A program made the translations under genes and the position numbers. Positions 25,101-35,726 of a DNA stretch of 64,000 nt are shown piece by piece (position 1 is the first letter of the stretch; each line of letters opens with the position of its first letter). The stretch spans positions 298,001-362,000 of the forward strand of contig NC_092563.1 of the NCBI RefSeq assembly GCF_037975245.1. Direction: 5' to 3'. The notes under the pieces are model-generated. The model was not told the DNA's origin. It saw only the letters and a list, made by a program, of their open reading frames with translations, and ran no database searches. This stretch comes from Apostichopus japonicus (taxonomy: Eukaryota; Echinodermata; Holothuroidea; Aspidochirotida; Stichopodidae).

Positions 25101-28100
25101 GATTGTCAGTATGCCTATATAGATTACTGCAGGTAAATAGCATTGTCAGTATGCTTATATAGATTACTGCAGGCATATAACATTATCAGTATGCTTATAT
25201 AGATTACTGCAGGCATATAACATTATCAGTATGCTTATATATATTACTGCAGGCATAGGCATTGTCAGTATGCCTATATAGATAACTACAGGCATATGGC
25301 ATTGTCAGTATGCCTATATAGATTACTGCAGGCATATTACATTGTCAGTATGCTTATATATATTACTGCAGGCATATAGCATTTTCAGTATGCCTATATA
25401 GATTACTGCAGGCATAAAGTGACACCAACTTTTGTGAGCAAAAGATTCACAGATCATCAGCTTGATAAATGTTAACACAAAAATGGTATCTTCTGATTGG
25501 ATAATAGGTTTACAAACTTACTATTGCCGGGATGAGGATCACAGTGGACAAACCCGGTCTGAAATATTTGCTCTCCAAAAACTTGGATGATATATTTATC
25601 AATCTAAAGAATAAAAGGAAACAATGACACATAACTGACAGGATGACACATGAAGCAATTGAAATGCGCTACATTCTTAATTTAAATTTTTGACAACAAA
25701 CGGTTTTGGGGTAGCAAAATAGAGCCCTCATATTCCACTATACATCCTCCAAAGTTTGTATACTTCCAGGGAACTGTATTAAGTTTGAAAGTAACTCTTA
25801 ATAAGGAAGAAAGGACAGTCTGACTTTTTTATTAGGTTAACTTACCTCGCCAACATTTATTCCTTGATCCACCATCTTGTCTTTCTCTGTAATCTTGCAA
25901 GCATCAATGTATTCCATTGTCAACACTCTCTGAAATGTCCAAAATAAAGACAGACCTCCATTTGCAAATAGGACTATTATGATATTTGTAGTTCCACATG
26001 TTAGATGTTACCTGAACTTCCAAAAGACTGTCAAGATGTCAACATCTGTGTAAACTATTATAATATTTGTAGTTCCACATGTTAGATGTTACCTGAACTA
26101 CCAAAAGACTGTCAAGATGTCAAAATCTGTGTAAACTATTATGATATATGTAGTTCCACATGTTAGATGTTACCTGAACTTCCAAAAGACTGTCAAGATG
26201 TCAACACCTGTGTAAACTATTATAATATTTGTAGTTCCACATGTTAGATGTTACCTGAACTACCAGAAGACTGTCAAGATGTCAACATCTGTGTAAACTA
26301 TTATGATATTTGTAGTTCCACATGTTAGATGTTACCTGAACTTCCAAAAGACTGTCAAGATGTCAACACCTGTGTAAACTATTATAATATTTGTAGTTCC
26401 ACATGTTAGATGTTACCTGAACTACCAAAAGACTGTCAAGATGTCAACATCTGTGTAAACTATTATGATATTTGTAGTTCCACATGTTAGATGTTACCGG
26501 AACTACCAGAAGACTATCAAGATGTCAACATCTGTCTAAATGAACGTTAGAAAGAGAAGGTGGTAACAACCAAACTACAGTTCACTGGTCAAACCCAACA
26601 AATGTTTCCTCTCTTTCTCTCTTCCTCTATCACTCTATTGCTTTTTGTTGTTGCCATGGACACAGAGGGAGGAAGATTAGGCACCTGCTAGAAACCATGG
26701 GAAGGTTATCAGGCATAAATTCACCAGTTTATGTCACAATTCTAAAGGAGAATGGAAGAGTTGTAGCACATGGGTGACACATAAAGCAATGAAATACATC
26801 AGCACTGTTTTTATATTAAAAGCAGCTTTTGCTTCATTTTGTCAAAATTTGGTTGTTATGACCATGGTCTTCAATATCTTACCTTACTTGTGATATTCCA
26901 ATTAACTTTAGGAACATAAACATAACTAAGATGCTTCAGATCACTAGCACATCTCTCTGAATTCCTTGCCTCATTCTCAAAGTCCAGCTCTTTACGTACA
27001 GGTCCCTCTGTTTCCTGAAAGACACAAGATGGTTTAGAGATTAAAAATAGTTCTTTCCTTCCTTCTCTTCCTCTCCTATTTTATTTCATTAATGTGTTTA
27101 TTCTCATACAATTATTTCTCTTGCAGCAGTGTGTGTATACTCTGTAACTTTAAGACTATTGTGTATATATACTCTTTAACTTAAGACTATTGTGTATATA
27201 TACTCTATAACTTTAAGACTATGGTGTATATACACTCTACAACACTGGGACTATTGTGTATATATACTCTACAACACTGGGACTATTGTGTATATATACT
27301 CTATAACTTTAAGACTATTGTGTATATACTCTATAACTTTAAGACTATTGTGTATATATAATATAACTTTAAGACTATTGTGTATATATACTCTATAACT
27401 TTAAGACTATGGTGTATATATACTCTATAACACTGAGACTATTGTGTATATATACTCTACAACTTGAAGACTATTGTGTATATATACTCTACAACTTTAA
27501 GACTATTGTGTATATATAATATAACTTTAAGACTATTGTGTATATATACTCTATAACACTGGAACTATTGTGTATATATACTCTACAACTTTAAGACTAT
27601 TGTGTATATATACTCTACAACTTTAAGACTATTGTGTATATATAATATAACTTTAAGACTATTGTGTATATATAATATAACTTTAAGACTATTGTGTATA
27701 TATACTCTATAACTTTATGACTATTGTGTATATATACTCTATAACACTGGGACTATTGTGTATATATACTCTACAACTTTAAGACTATTGTGTATATATA
27801 CTCTATAACTTAAAGACTATTGTGTATATATACTCTACAACTTTAAGACTATTGTGTATATATAATATAACTTTAAGACTATTGTGTATATATACTCTAT
27901 AACACTGGAACTATTGTGTATATATACTCTACAACTTTAAGACTATTGTGTATATATACTCTACAACTTTAAGACTATTGTGTATATATAATATAACTTT
28001 AAGACTATTGTGTATATATAATATAACTTTAAGACTATTGTGTATATATACTCTATAACTTTATGACTATTGTGTTTACTCTATAACACTGGGACTATTG

Positions 28101-31100
28101 TGTATATATTACTCTACAACTTTAAGACTATTGTGATAACTTTAAGACTATTGTGTATATATACTTTATAACTTTAAGACTATTGAGTATATGTAATCTT
28201 TAACTTTAAGATTACTGTGGAGTCATTTTCCTCCTGAGAATCATTCAAATATTGTGGATCAATTTTGAAGGATTTGAATTTTGTCTCTAATAAAATGCTT
28301 TACTAATTTGAGCATTTTGCAATACCATACTGGGTAAATTATTCCCTGGAAGTGAGGATTATTGACTTTCTTTGACCAGACCTGTATCAAATATCAACAG
28401 ACTGGAGCAGATGATACTCAGAAAGAGCATTTTTAATTTTTCTTCATTATTTATTACAAAAGGTAATAATATGATTGTATTCATGATATTACCTCCTTGG
28501 TTCTGACTGAGGTTAGACTTCTCAATAATAAAAACATTTACTCAATCAATTGTACATAAAATACAACATACATACCTTCAATAATTTCCTAAAGTCAAAA
28601 GCTGTTGGATAGACTAACTGGGAAAGACCGATCATAAACGATATCGTCCACAGATCACCGGCATACTGGTCCCTTAGATTGATGTACTGGACCTGCGGTA
28701 AGAAACGTTGTTTGAATATTCATAGCATGAAGTCGCCACCATAAAGAGAATATCAAGTGAATATTGATTGTAATTACAGCTGCATTTTTGTCTTAAATGT
28801 GACACAATATTCCACCTTGAAAAGCAAAATAGTCCAGAAAAGAATGAGAAAGCCACACAACTCTTCTTGCACAACATCTACAGATCATAAGCATTGCATC
28901 CAACTTTAAAGTGCTAATAGTTGCTCAAAAATTGAAGGGCATTCTATTGCATGAGTAGTAAACCTCTAGATGACTCTCAGACATTGAAGCAGTTCAAATT
29001 AAAACTCGCTCTGTCAATGAAAAGGTTCTGATAGCTACCATGAAATACTTGATGAAGTTTCAACATCAGTGACCATTTTTCAACTGTCTAGCATATTTGT
29101 GGCCATACAAATGACCTTAACCTCATCAGTTTACGGAGACAGTAAAGAAATACCTTCACGGCTACATCTTCTCCATCGTGTGTTTTGGCTCTGTGCACTT
29201 GAGCCAAGCTTGCTGCTGCGATTGGTTTAGGATCAAACTCGGCAAACAGCTCAGCAGGGGTAGAACCAAAGTCCTCCTGGAAGATTCTGTCAAGCTAAGG
29301 GGAACACAAATAAGTTAATAGTCTTAGGATTGACTTACAGCTTTATATCTTCCTATACTGGTTTCAAGTAGCAATAATCGTGTTTTATTTCCTTGTTATT
29401 AGTTTAATATAGTACATAACTTACTAGTTTCATATAGTTCATAACTTACTAGTTTCATATAGTAAATAACATACAATTTTCATAAAGTATATAACTTACT
29501 AGTTTCATATAGCACAAAACTTACTAGTTTCATATAGTACATAACTTACTAGTTTCATATAGTAAATAACTTACTAGTTTCATAAAGTATATAACTTACC
29601 AGTTTCATATAACTACAGAGCTTACTAGTTTCATATAACTACAGAACTTACTAGTTTCAACTTACATAACTTACCAGTTTGATATAGTACGTAACTTTAA
29701 TAGTTTCATATAGTACAGAATTTTGGAATCCTTTCTTAATTTATAACTTGCTTATTAAATGTTTTCTTCTTTGTTGTGATCATCTTTAAAATCCATATGG
29801 ATTTTTCTTCTTTTTTTCCCTTTCCTTCTTTTTTGGAAGGAGATTGTAAATATTAAGAAGTATAAAATATGTTTCAAAAAAGGTTATGAATCCTGTACAA
29901 TACTTTAACAATGAAGTGATGCTACATCAGACAACACATAATGAAACAAACCTCTTTATGTTCTCGGGCCAGAGCTCTGTCAAGTAGCACAGACAGAGTC
30001 TCCAAGACCTGTTTGGGTAACACATGGTTGGCTGTGACTAATCCTTGTCCTAATTTAATGTACAGGCCACCATTCTTCAAGCATCCCCAGAGGATGAGAT
30101 CAGCTGTTCTTTGATTGCAAGCACTGATTGCTTCCTTGTAGGTATCTGTGTCTTCAGTTAGTCTCCATAGCGACCACTTGTAATCCAAGGTGATTTTAGA
30201 TCCTACGTAGAACGTTCTGTGAAATGAAAGGGAAAGTTGATTACATCATGATAGACCATTTATAGACAAACTGATGGTAATGGCTTACTCTGAGGATGAA
30301 ATCCACACAGAACATACAATCCGAACACCTCTTCACTATAGTCGTGGGATTTGATATCATATTTAGAAGTGTTCTCTCACTATTTTTAACAAACTAGAAG
30401 ACACAAATCATTATAATGTTTTGTGATTTCAATGTTCATGAACTACTAATCATTACCATCTTCTTGAGTTGGTAGAACAAATTTCTTCGTATTTAAATTT
30501 CCTTACTTTGTCTCTGACAGTGATATATGACAGGTGATCACTAGGAGGAAGAAAAAAATTGATGTATTTTATCAACAATTACCTTATATTATTTCTTAAT
30601 AAACACATGCCAAACTGTATGTTATAAAGGCTATTAAGGTCAGATCTTACCTTCATAGGGCCAGATGCAATAATGAACAGTGTAGGCCATGGGACATTTT
30701 TAACAAACAAGACTTCAACTCTGCACCCCTTTCCCCACCCACCCCTAGGAGCGAAGCTTTAATACATGATCAAATTTATATGGGCCTACTGTAAACAGCT
30801 TCATTAATGGACAACATGGTAAACACTAATTATTACAAAAAGTGTTGGAATAATCCAATGAAAAAAGAGAAAACATACTATGAGCCTCTCGGAAGGCAAA
30901 TTATTATAACCACAAGTTGGCTCTGTTATTCCATGCCATACAATTTGCTCAAAATTCAAAATAACTATCTGACTGATATCAAGCAAGCAAGTTAAATTTG
31001 TCCAAGAATTAAGTGAGAACCAGAAAAAGATAGCTCTTATATGTAGCACTCCCTTGTGGGCATCAACCATTTAAGTCCCTGGTAAGGATTTTACAGTGTA

Positions 31101-31752
31101 GAATTTTGTTTAAAGAACAGTCTTCCTATTTGAAATATTGACACATAGATGTATGAATAAAAGTATATTTTCTTTTTGTGAACCACATGGAGTATGAGTT
31201 TAATATTTGGGTAAGTGTTCGTTGGCGACACACTCCATCATTCTGGTGAAATTTCATTAAAATCTGAGAGGGTCACCTGGGAACCTGGTTAATTTGACAT
31301 GGAAAGACCCACATACCCACACACACACACGCATAAACACACAGGCATACAGACACACACCATCACCAATTCACCATTGCATAGATTCTTTCTGCCTCTG
31401 GCAAGGAATTAAGAAGTTGACATATGAAATGTTTAACTTGTTAGTTACCTCATAAATCTTACTAAACCTTGTCGACCAACTCTAACTTTTCTTTTCCCTT
31501 GAGCATCTAAAGAAGCATAAGCAATCCCTCCAACTATAGTGCCAAGTCCAACGATACCAAGAAGAAATTTCCGAAATAATAATCTCTTTGGCTTTGGTGT
31601 AGTTGAAACAACTTGAGCAGAGCACTTGCGAACGACAAAACTACAAGGCACAGTCGTTCTTGGTAATAGCAAAGAATACTGCTTTAAGTAGGCCAGCTTA
31701 CAGGATCTGGTTCCCCATGCCTGAAACATGTTAGCTCTCCACCTAAAGAGAC
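15781..31752 (-). CDS. ADCK5: ADCK5-like UbiB-family atypical kinase, complete, 13 exons
   Basis: Exons, 5' to 3': 31752-31449, 30216-29952, 29294-29154, 28692-28576, 27014-26883, 25929-25846, 25603-25522, 23417-23339, 23129-23038, 21934-21727, 21238-21164, 19496-19404, 15964-15781. From ATG 31729 the sum is 1,833 bases, 610 residues plus TGA; human ADCK5 is 580. All boundaries are GT..AG and phases close. The N-terminus is basic and hydroxyl-rich (mitochondrial-type), followed by a membrane segment at about 55-74. Motifs: KLGQ 148-151 (family KxGQ), AAAS 208-211, VAVK K229, ELDFEN 277-282, HCDPHPGN 360-367, DHG 384-386. UbiB/ADCK proteins are ATP-binding atypical kinases linked to coenzyme Q, mostly in mitochondria; the substrate of ADCK5 is not established. 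DYKWSLW and [11 protein letters not shown] fit ADCK5 better than ADCK1 or ADCK2. Confidence 0.93.
16250..16765. repeat. Two imperfect copies of a dispersed repeat (ADCK5 intron 12)
   Basis: ATATCAATTGCAACACACAT, then CAGTGTGTG, ACTATCTACCA and CATACCAAGTTTGACGAAA, occurs near 16327 and 16632. A related module (GGGCCACCCACCCACCAAG) returns at about 18995-19070. Confidence 0.85.
16770..18960. repeat. ~400-bp tandem repeat rich in AGGTCA/TGACCT motifs
   Basis: About six copies, beginning near 16773, 17178, 17578, 17978, 18273 and 18530. The second and third copies are exactly 400 bp apart and nearly identical; later ones are shorter and diverged. Units carry AGGTCA direct repeats on the plus strand and TGACCTTTGGTGACCT. 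Confidence 0.93.
19074..19129. repeat. (CA)n microsatellite ending a dispersed repeat
   Basis: Pure CA/AC run with one interruption, followed by GGTTCCTTT...AGCAAGGAACC, a small hairpin. The same CA-tail plus TTCC/GGAA ending recurs at 31320-31410. Confidence 0.95.
19404..19496 (-). CDS. ADCK5: ADCK5 exon 12
   Basis: Acceptor TCTTGACAG, donor CAG|GTGAGT. It encodes [20 protein letters not shown] and FIYDFTL, corresponding to the poorly conserved C-terminal helix region. It is supported mainly by phase continuity with exons 11 and 13. Confidence 0.85.
20540..20990. repeat. Two imperfect ~245-bp repeat copies (ADCK5 intron 11)
   Basis: A segment with TTTTCACGTTTTGGC...TGACCTCCACC recurs about 245 bp later as TTTCACATTTTGCCC...AACCTCCACCC. 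It belongs to the same TGACCT-rich style of dispersed repeat as 16770-18960. Confidence 0.7.
20995..21198 (-). repeat. 102-bp tandem duplication covering the end of ADCK5 exon 11
   Basis: GACATCAAACCTGATACC to GATGAGGTAGTCCAC is present twice with an offset of exactly 102 bp. Copy boundaries are about 20995-21096 and 21097-21198, with only two or three mismatches. Confidence 0.95.
21164..21238 (-). CDS. ADCK5: ADCK5 exon 11 ([14 protein letters not shown])
   Basis: Acceptor ATTTTAG, donor GATG|GTAAGG at 21163. It matches NINTVRAIN of ADCK5. The last 29 bases and the donor are part of a 102-bp tandem duplication; the second copy lies downstream at about 20995-21096. Confidence 0.92.
21727..21934 (-). 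CDS. ADCK5: ADCK5 exon 10
   Basis: Acceptor TCTTTTAG, donor CAG|GTCAGT. It begins [14 protein letters not shown] and ends [14 protein letters not shown], aligning with YLLFAEMLMQRP and LPRPMLLVLR. Confidence 0.93.
21940..23030 (-). other. ADCK5 intron 9, nothing recognised
   Basis: Contains C-rich stretches at 22230-22560 and 22740-22765 and short tandem CATTTATTC motifs near 22068-22120. No gene or element is identified. Confidence 0.6.
23038..23129 (-). CDS. ADCK5: ADCK5 exon 9
   Basis: Acceptor GATCATCAG, donor AAG|GTAAGT. It encodes [20 protein letters not shown], matching LCxLWRAIILRDDAAM of ADCK5. Confidence 0.93.
23339..23417 (-). CDS. ADCK5: ADCK5 exon 8 with the DHG motif
   Basis: Acceptor TTTTTAAAG, donor AAG|GTGAGT. 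It encodes [23 protein letters not shown] replaces the DFG of ordinary kinases, as normal for this family. Confidence 0.94.
23815..25415. repeat. ~40-bp minisatellite, about 40 copies (ADCK5 intron 7)
   Basis: The unit is built from GATTACTGCAGGCATATAGC and ATTGTCAGTATGCATATA. Higher-order structure is visible: an alternating GCAGGCATATAGC / GCGGGCATATATC dimer at 23860-24110, and a 127-bp block repeated three times (starts near 24331, 24458 and 24585). Confidence 0.96.
25522..25603 (-). CDS. ADCK5: ADCK5 exon 7 with the catalytic loop HCDPHPGN
   Basis: Acceptor TTCTTTAG, donor ATA|GTAAGT. It encodes [17 protein letters not shown]; the Asp and Asn are the presumed catalytic and Mg-binding residues. 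Confidence 0.95.
25846..25929 (-). CDS. ADCK5: ADCK5 exon 6
   Basis: Acceptor ACATTTCAG, donor GAG|GTAAGT. 28 codons, [19 protein letters not shown] onward, matching RVLTxxFxxGCKVND. Confidence 0.92.
25985..26540. repeat. 81-bp minisatellite, seven copies (ADCK5 intron 5)
   Basis: The unit contains TTTGTAGTTCCACATGTTAG and AAGACTGTCAAGATGTC. Alternate copies differ (CTTCC versus CTACC, ATGATAT versus ATAATAT), giving a 162-bp dimer. In the sense strand each unit has CAG|GTAACA, a donor-like site. Confidence 0.95.
26883..27014 (-). CDS. ADCK5: ADCK5 exon 5 ([11 protein letters not shown])
   Basis: Acceptor TCTTTCAG, donor AAG|GTAAGA. 44 codons with [16 protein letters not shown], the family's conserved acidic motif. 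Confidence 0.94.
27130..28205. repeat. 32-bp AT-rich minisatellite, about 33 copies (ADCK5 intron 4)
   Basis: The unit is ACTATTGTGTATATATACTC with TACAACTTTAAG. A block of several variant units at about 27550-27727 recurs at about 27893-28074, showing block duplication. Confidence 0.95.
28576..28692 (-). CDS. ADCK5: ADCK5 exon 4
   Basis: Acceptor TTACCGCAG, donor AAG|GTATGT. 39 codons beginning [14 protein letters not shown], aligned with VQYxDLRDR of ADCK5. Confidence 0.93.
29154..29294 (-). CDS. ADCK5: ADCK5 exon 3 with the A-rich loop and VAVK lysine
   Basis: Acceptor CCCCTTAG, donor AAG|GTATTT. It encodes [26 protein letters not shown] and EDVAVK; the last lysine is the expected ATP-site lysine. 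Confidence 0.95.
29400..29715. repeat. 25-bp minisatellite, about 13 copies (ADCK5 intron 2)
   Basis: The unit is CTTACTAGTTTCATATAGTA with CATAA. Variation increases towards the 3' end. Confidence 0.92.
29952..30216 (-). CDS. ADCK5: ADCK5 exon 2 with the KxGQ motif
   Basis: Acceptor TTTCACAG, donor GAG|GTTTGT. It encodes [23 protein letters not shown] and [11 protein letters not shown], the UbiB signature. Confidence 0.94.
31250..31412. repeat. CA-tailed dispersed repeat (ADCK5 intron 1)
   Basis: A run of ACACACACAC variants follows a AAAGACCCACATACCC segment and ends ATTCTTTCTGCCTCTGGCAA, the same organisation as at 19000-19165. Confidence 0.6.
31449..31752 (-). CDS. ADCK5: ADCK5 exon 1 (start, targeting region, membrane segment)
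   Basis: The donor is GAG|GTAACT with the exon ending at 31449. The first ATG inside an exon starting at 31752 is at 31729 ([10 protein letters not shown]). TTTTTGCAATTCACAG just upstream looks like an acceptor, implying a 5' noncoding exon; if it is not used, an in-frame ATG at 31765 would add 12 residues. It encodes a hydrophobic segment, [17 protein letters not shown], and the [13 protein letters not shown] start of the family domain. Confidence 0.85.
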
Positions 31753-31765
31753 CTGTGAATTGCAA

Positions 31766-33100
31766 AAATGTTGTGTCTGAAGCGATATTTATTTAATTAT
31801 TATAATGAAATACTGAGTCCTGAATCACTCATTTATGTGTGATCCAAGCATGCCAAACACATTTTTCCTTGTCATCCAAGTTTGTGCAATGGTTAAACCT
31901 CAGCTTGATAACACTTCAAGTGAAGTGTAGCCATACCAATTGAATACCTTCTTGGATACAGTGTGCATGGAAAGTCTACCAAATGTCAATGAAACTTAAT
32001 TTTTAAGACAACACAGGCATACTTTCTAGGGTGTCAGATACAACAGCTATGAGAGGATAGGATAGGTAGGGGTGGGAGGGGAGGCTGAAGCTGCTACTTC
32101 TTGTATTATTGATGACATATATTACACTTTATAACTAACAGTAGCACAAATGATGACTTGAATAACTGCATTTACATTCCAAATCTACTGTACAGTGAAA
32201 CAGTAGGCTGCTACAAAGTTTCAGAAGCGCAACCGTGCACATATATTTCTGGGGCTTGATACCACCCCCTCCGCCCCTCCCCCAACAGAATAAAACATTC
32301 TAGTGTACAGTGACATGTTTAAAAAGTTGCAAAATATAGCACCATTTTACATCCAAGTAGTGAAGTAACCTTCATATTACCAACATTTCTCGAGACCCTT
32401 CACCCTATGCCACTTAGCTCCCTCCCCTGATCCAGCACGAAAAAAAGGTGGTTTGCCCCTGCACGCTAGGCTACACCTGAACAGAATAGCCTACACCTGC
32501 CACATACAGTAGCCTATACCTTTACCATACATACAGTAACGTGAGTGATGAAATCTGATGTCGCGAAACTATTACTGTTATATGGATCATACAGTCACAA
32601 AAACTCTTTAATATTTTTTCAAGAACACTTTTAAAGCTAAATGGGAGAAGAACTGAAAACATATGTACCTTTATGTTCTTCTGAGTTTTATAGAACGACA
32701 CAAATGATACTTTCACCACAGCTTCCCTGTCTAAACCAAAATTATGTTATGATCAGAGGACAAGCAACTTGTGGAACAATGTCCTAAAGAAGGGTGCACA
32801 AAACTCAAAGCCTTTCGAATATAGCTGTGCCATTGTTGTTGCTGCTGTATGATCTTTTTCTTATTCTTCGTGTTTGGCATCGTCATTGCAGTGACGTAAA
32901 CATTTCAAATTTTCGTGGCATATAGCTTCTTGTGCTTGTTAGAGTATAAAACAAATTATGTTTCTGGTGCTGTGATTTTGTTGAAATTATCACTTTTTTC
33001 TCCAAAACCAATCACTGAGCCAACTGTACTAAAAAATGGAAAATTGTGTAAAATAAGGTACCAAATAGAAAAATAATATAATAGCAGTTTATTTTATGTC
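31766..33100. other. ADCK5 upstream region
   Basis: No coding gene recognised. TGACGTAA at 32892-32899 is a CRE/ATF-like site. A minus-strand frame starting near 32880 (MPNTKNKKK) and one at 32719 (MVKVSFVSF, followed by AAAG|GTACAT) could be 5' exons but do not join exon 1 in its frame, so neither is annotated. Confidence 0.45.
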
Positions 33101-33109
33101 TAAGTACTC

Positions 33110-33327
33110 ATAGGCGTACGAGGCGGGGGCAGGGGGGCAGATTGCCCCCCCCCCCAAAAAAAAATTTTTTTCCAGAGGACAAGAAATTCGGGCAAACGTC
33201 CTGAAAAATTCGGGCAGCCTAAGAGGAGAAAAAATATATATATATAATTTTTTTTTTCTCCTCTTAGGCTGCCCGATTTTTTCAGGACTTTTGCCCGAAT
33301 TTCTTGTCCTCTGGAAATATATATATG

Positions 33328-33393
<66 letters not shown>

Positions 33394-33409
33394 TATATAT
33401 ATATGTATA

Positions 33410-33447
<38 letters not shown>

Positions 33448-33454
33448 TATATAA

Positions 33455-33503
<49 letters not shown>

Positions 33504-33613
33504 TGCAGTAGCTTGCCCGAATCTTTTTCAAATTTTTGCCCGACAATTCCATGATTTTCTTTATTTAGCATCATGATGCCCGAATATTTCTGCCTGAAAT
33601 GGTCCCGTACGCC
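33110..33613. mobile_element. 504-bp foldback/MITE-like element with near-perfect 9-bp TSD
   Basis: Ends are GGCGTACGAGGC and GTCCCGTACGCC (inverted GGCGTACG). Flanks are TAAGTACTC (33101-33109) and TAAGTTCTC (33614-33622), one mismatch. Inside is a ~63-bp inverted repeat (33171-33233 and 33254-33316) and a (TA)n core. No transposase. Confidence 0.7.
33318..33500. repeat. (TA)n microsatellite
   Basis: Nearly pure AT dinucleotide with occasional AAATA and GTATA interruptions. It generates spurious minus-strand ORFs rich in Tyr and Ile. Confidence 0.98.
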
Positions 33614-34322
33614 TAAGTTCTCCTACATAGGAAATTTGCTCAATGGGAGGGGGACACCTCTCGGAAATAAGGGCCACGTGCCCTGCTATGTCTGATGTCC
33701 TCCATCATATGGGCCCCCAACTTTGTAAGAATATTGCAGGACGATAGATAAATGAGTTTCTAAAAAGATTCTATAGTTGGGCAAGATGTGTCGATTTCTG
33801 CAGGATTTTGTTAGCATATACTGTTTAATGAAGAATGTAGAGGATGGTTTTGGTCTGTTTTAATTGTGTTTGCCATCCTAATGAACTTGCTTCTAGCAGT
33901 CGCATTTACAGTGTCTCATAGGAAGTTGAAGTCTAAACTCAAAATTTTAGAATTATACTCCAAAAACTTTGTTATTCTAAATTTGTCATTTTGCGATATA
34001 AAGTGATACCATACTGGGACAGCGTAAGTTATATGCGGCAGAACCATAGAATTGAAAACATTTCTCTTAGCATCACTATCCAAAAATTATTCTGTAACAT
34101 TGTGATTTCTGCCTTCAGTTGTTTATCAGCGAGAGAGAAGTTAGATGATGGTTGCAGTGTACGTGTATACATTAATTTTGGTAACATTTGATACATCACT
34201 AGGAAGATAGCGTGGTACGTCTTGCTCTTATAGCAATGAGTTCAATATCCGGCGTTGATAGAGTAGAACATAGCCTTTCGGGCAACTGACCGACCAGTCC
34301 TTAGCAATATATGTAATAAGTC

Positions 34323-34707
34323 AGTGGCGGAGCTAGGGGTATTGGTCGGGGGGGGGGGCGAGAATGGTTTGTACCGGGGGCGCTTTCGACACTATCTAAG
34401 CGGAGTGCCACCACGTACAGGTTGGCGCGCAGCGTACAGAAATTTTTTGAGTAAAGCCTACTCCCTAGATTGCCGGAAATGACCCTTTCCGGGCCTGGCT
34501 AATTTGCAGATAAACGAAGAATAAATGTCATCGCCAAATTACACCAACAAACTGTGACAAATGTCAATAGGTAGATGAGAGCGCAATAAAAAAGTCAATA
34601 ATCTTGAATAAGTAAAATGTGGTAAAGAGCTGAAAAGGGCGCCAGTAGCCCATTTGAGTCCGTCGGGGGGGGGGGGGGCATCCGCCCCTGACTGTATGGA
34701 CGCCACT
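34323..34707. mobile_element. 385-bp non-autonomous element with 10-bp TSD
   Basis: Terminal inverted motif AGTGGCG...CGCCACT. Flanking direct repeats GTAATAAGTC at 34313-34322 and 34708-34717 are identical. The interior shares the segment CTATCTAAGCG...GGAAATG with repeats at 52.2, 62.4 and 63.3 kb. Confidence 0.75.
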
Positions 34708-35059
34708 GTAATAAGTCCTCCTCCGTTAGCAGAAACATGTTTATCGATAAACCTTGTTTATCGAATTTCGGGCATTTGGCTTGACATATTGGAGTGATAG
34801 TAACAACAATAAAAATAGTAACAATTAGCTGTTTCGTGGAACCAAGTTTATTTTTTAATAGAAACATGATAAAATATTCCGATTCGTTTCCCATTCCGCA
34901 CACGTTATACCCCCTAATTAGAAGTGGCTCACAAGTTCACAACTCTGTGTGTTTTTCATTGTTTTATACTAAGAATTTCTAACAATCTGGGCACTTCATT
35001 GCCTACGGTGTGGGTTGTTGCTTTTGGGTGAGCTTTTGATCTTCAATTCGCTGCAAGCG

Positions 35060-35726
35060 GGTGTTACTAAAACGAATGACAATTGCGTTACACATAACGA
35101 ATGACAATATGTTTTACACACTAAAAAATTGCGTTGACTAAAACGAATGACAGTAATGACAGCACAGACATTTGCTTCAACCGGATATCACAGTTCAGAC
35201 TTCGTGGGTATCTAGATCTAGTAAAGTACGGACAAGATAAAAACGCACCTTATAGTAAGCGAAATTGTAAGTCTGATTTTAAAAAGTAAATTTAACGTCA
35301 CTTTTCCGATATTAATTGTTAGAAACTAACAATACCATAATCTTGAAATGGCTTCAGTTACTAGTCTTTCTATATAAATCTACAGAGGTAAAAAGCACAG
35401 CACTCAAGCGCAATCTCACACAAAAACTTTCCCTGTGGTTTCTATTCGTACATTACACCAAAAGTCCAAAACCCTGCAACCACGTGATGCGATTTTCCTC
35501 AAATCATTTTTGCGCAGAAAACCAATAACCGCATTTACTCCACTCCGTTAATCATTCTAGCACTTCTCAACACTGTCCTTCGTTGTCATTCGTTGTCCAA
35601 GTTGTTGTGATTCGTTGTCATTCGCTGTCATTCGTTGTCATTCGCTGTCATTCGCAAATGATAATTAACCCTGTACGAAGTCAATTGTAATTCGGTCATT
35701 CGCTGTCATTCGTTTTAGTTTGTCCC
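35060..35726. mobile_element. 667-bp Mutator-like MITE with 9-bp TSD
   Basis: CTGCAAGCG flanks both sides (35051-35059 and 35727-35735). Terminal inverted repeats share ACTAAAACGAATGACA, and GAATGACA/TGTCATTC repeats crowd both subterminal regions. A 9-bp duplication is typical of MULEs; the family call is inference. No transposase is present. Confidence 0.75.

Noticed and set aside
15781-31752. ADCK1 or ADCK2 instead of ADCK5
   Set aside because: The segments around [25 protein letters not shown] and NMNTVRSI fit ADCK5 best; motif spacing and C-terminus also agree.
33089-33574. Overlapping 150-161-codon ORFs
   Set aside because: Translation of a (TA)n tract and a hairpin element; Tyr/Ile low complexity.
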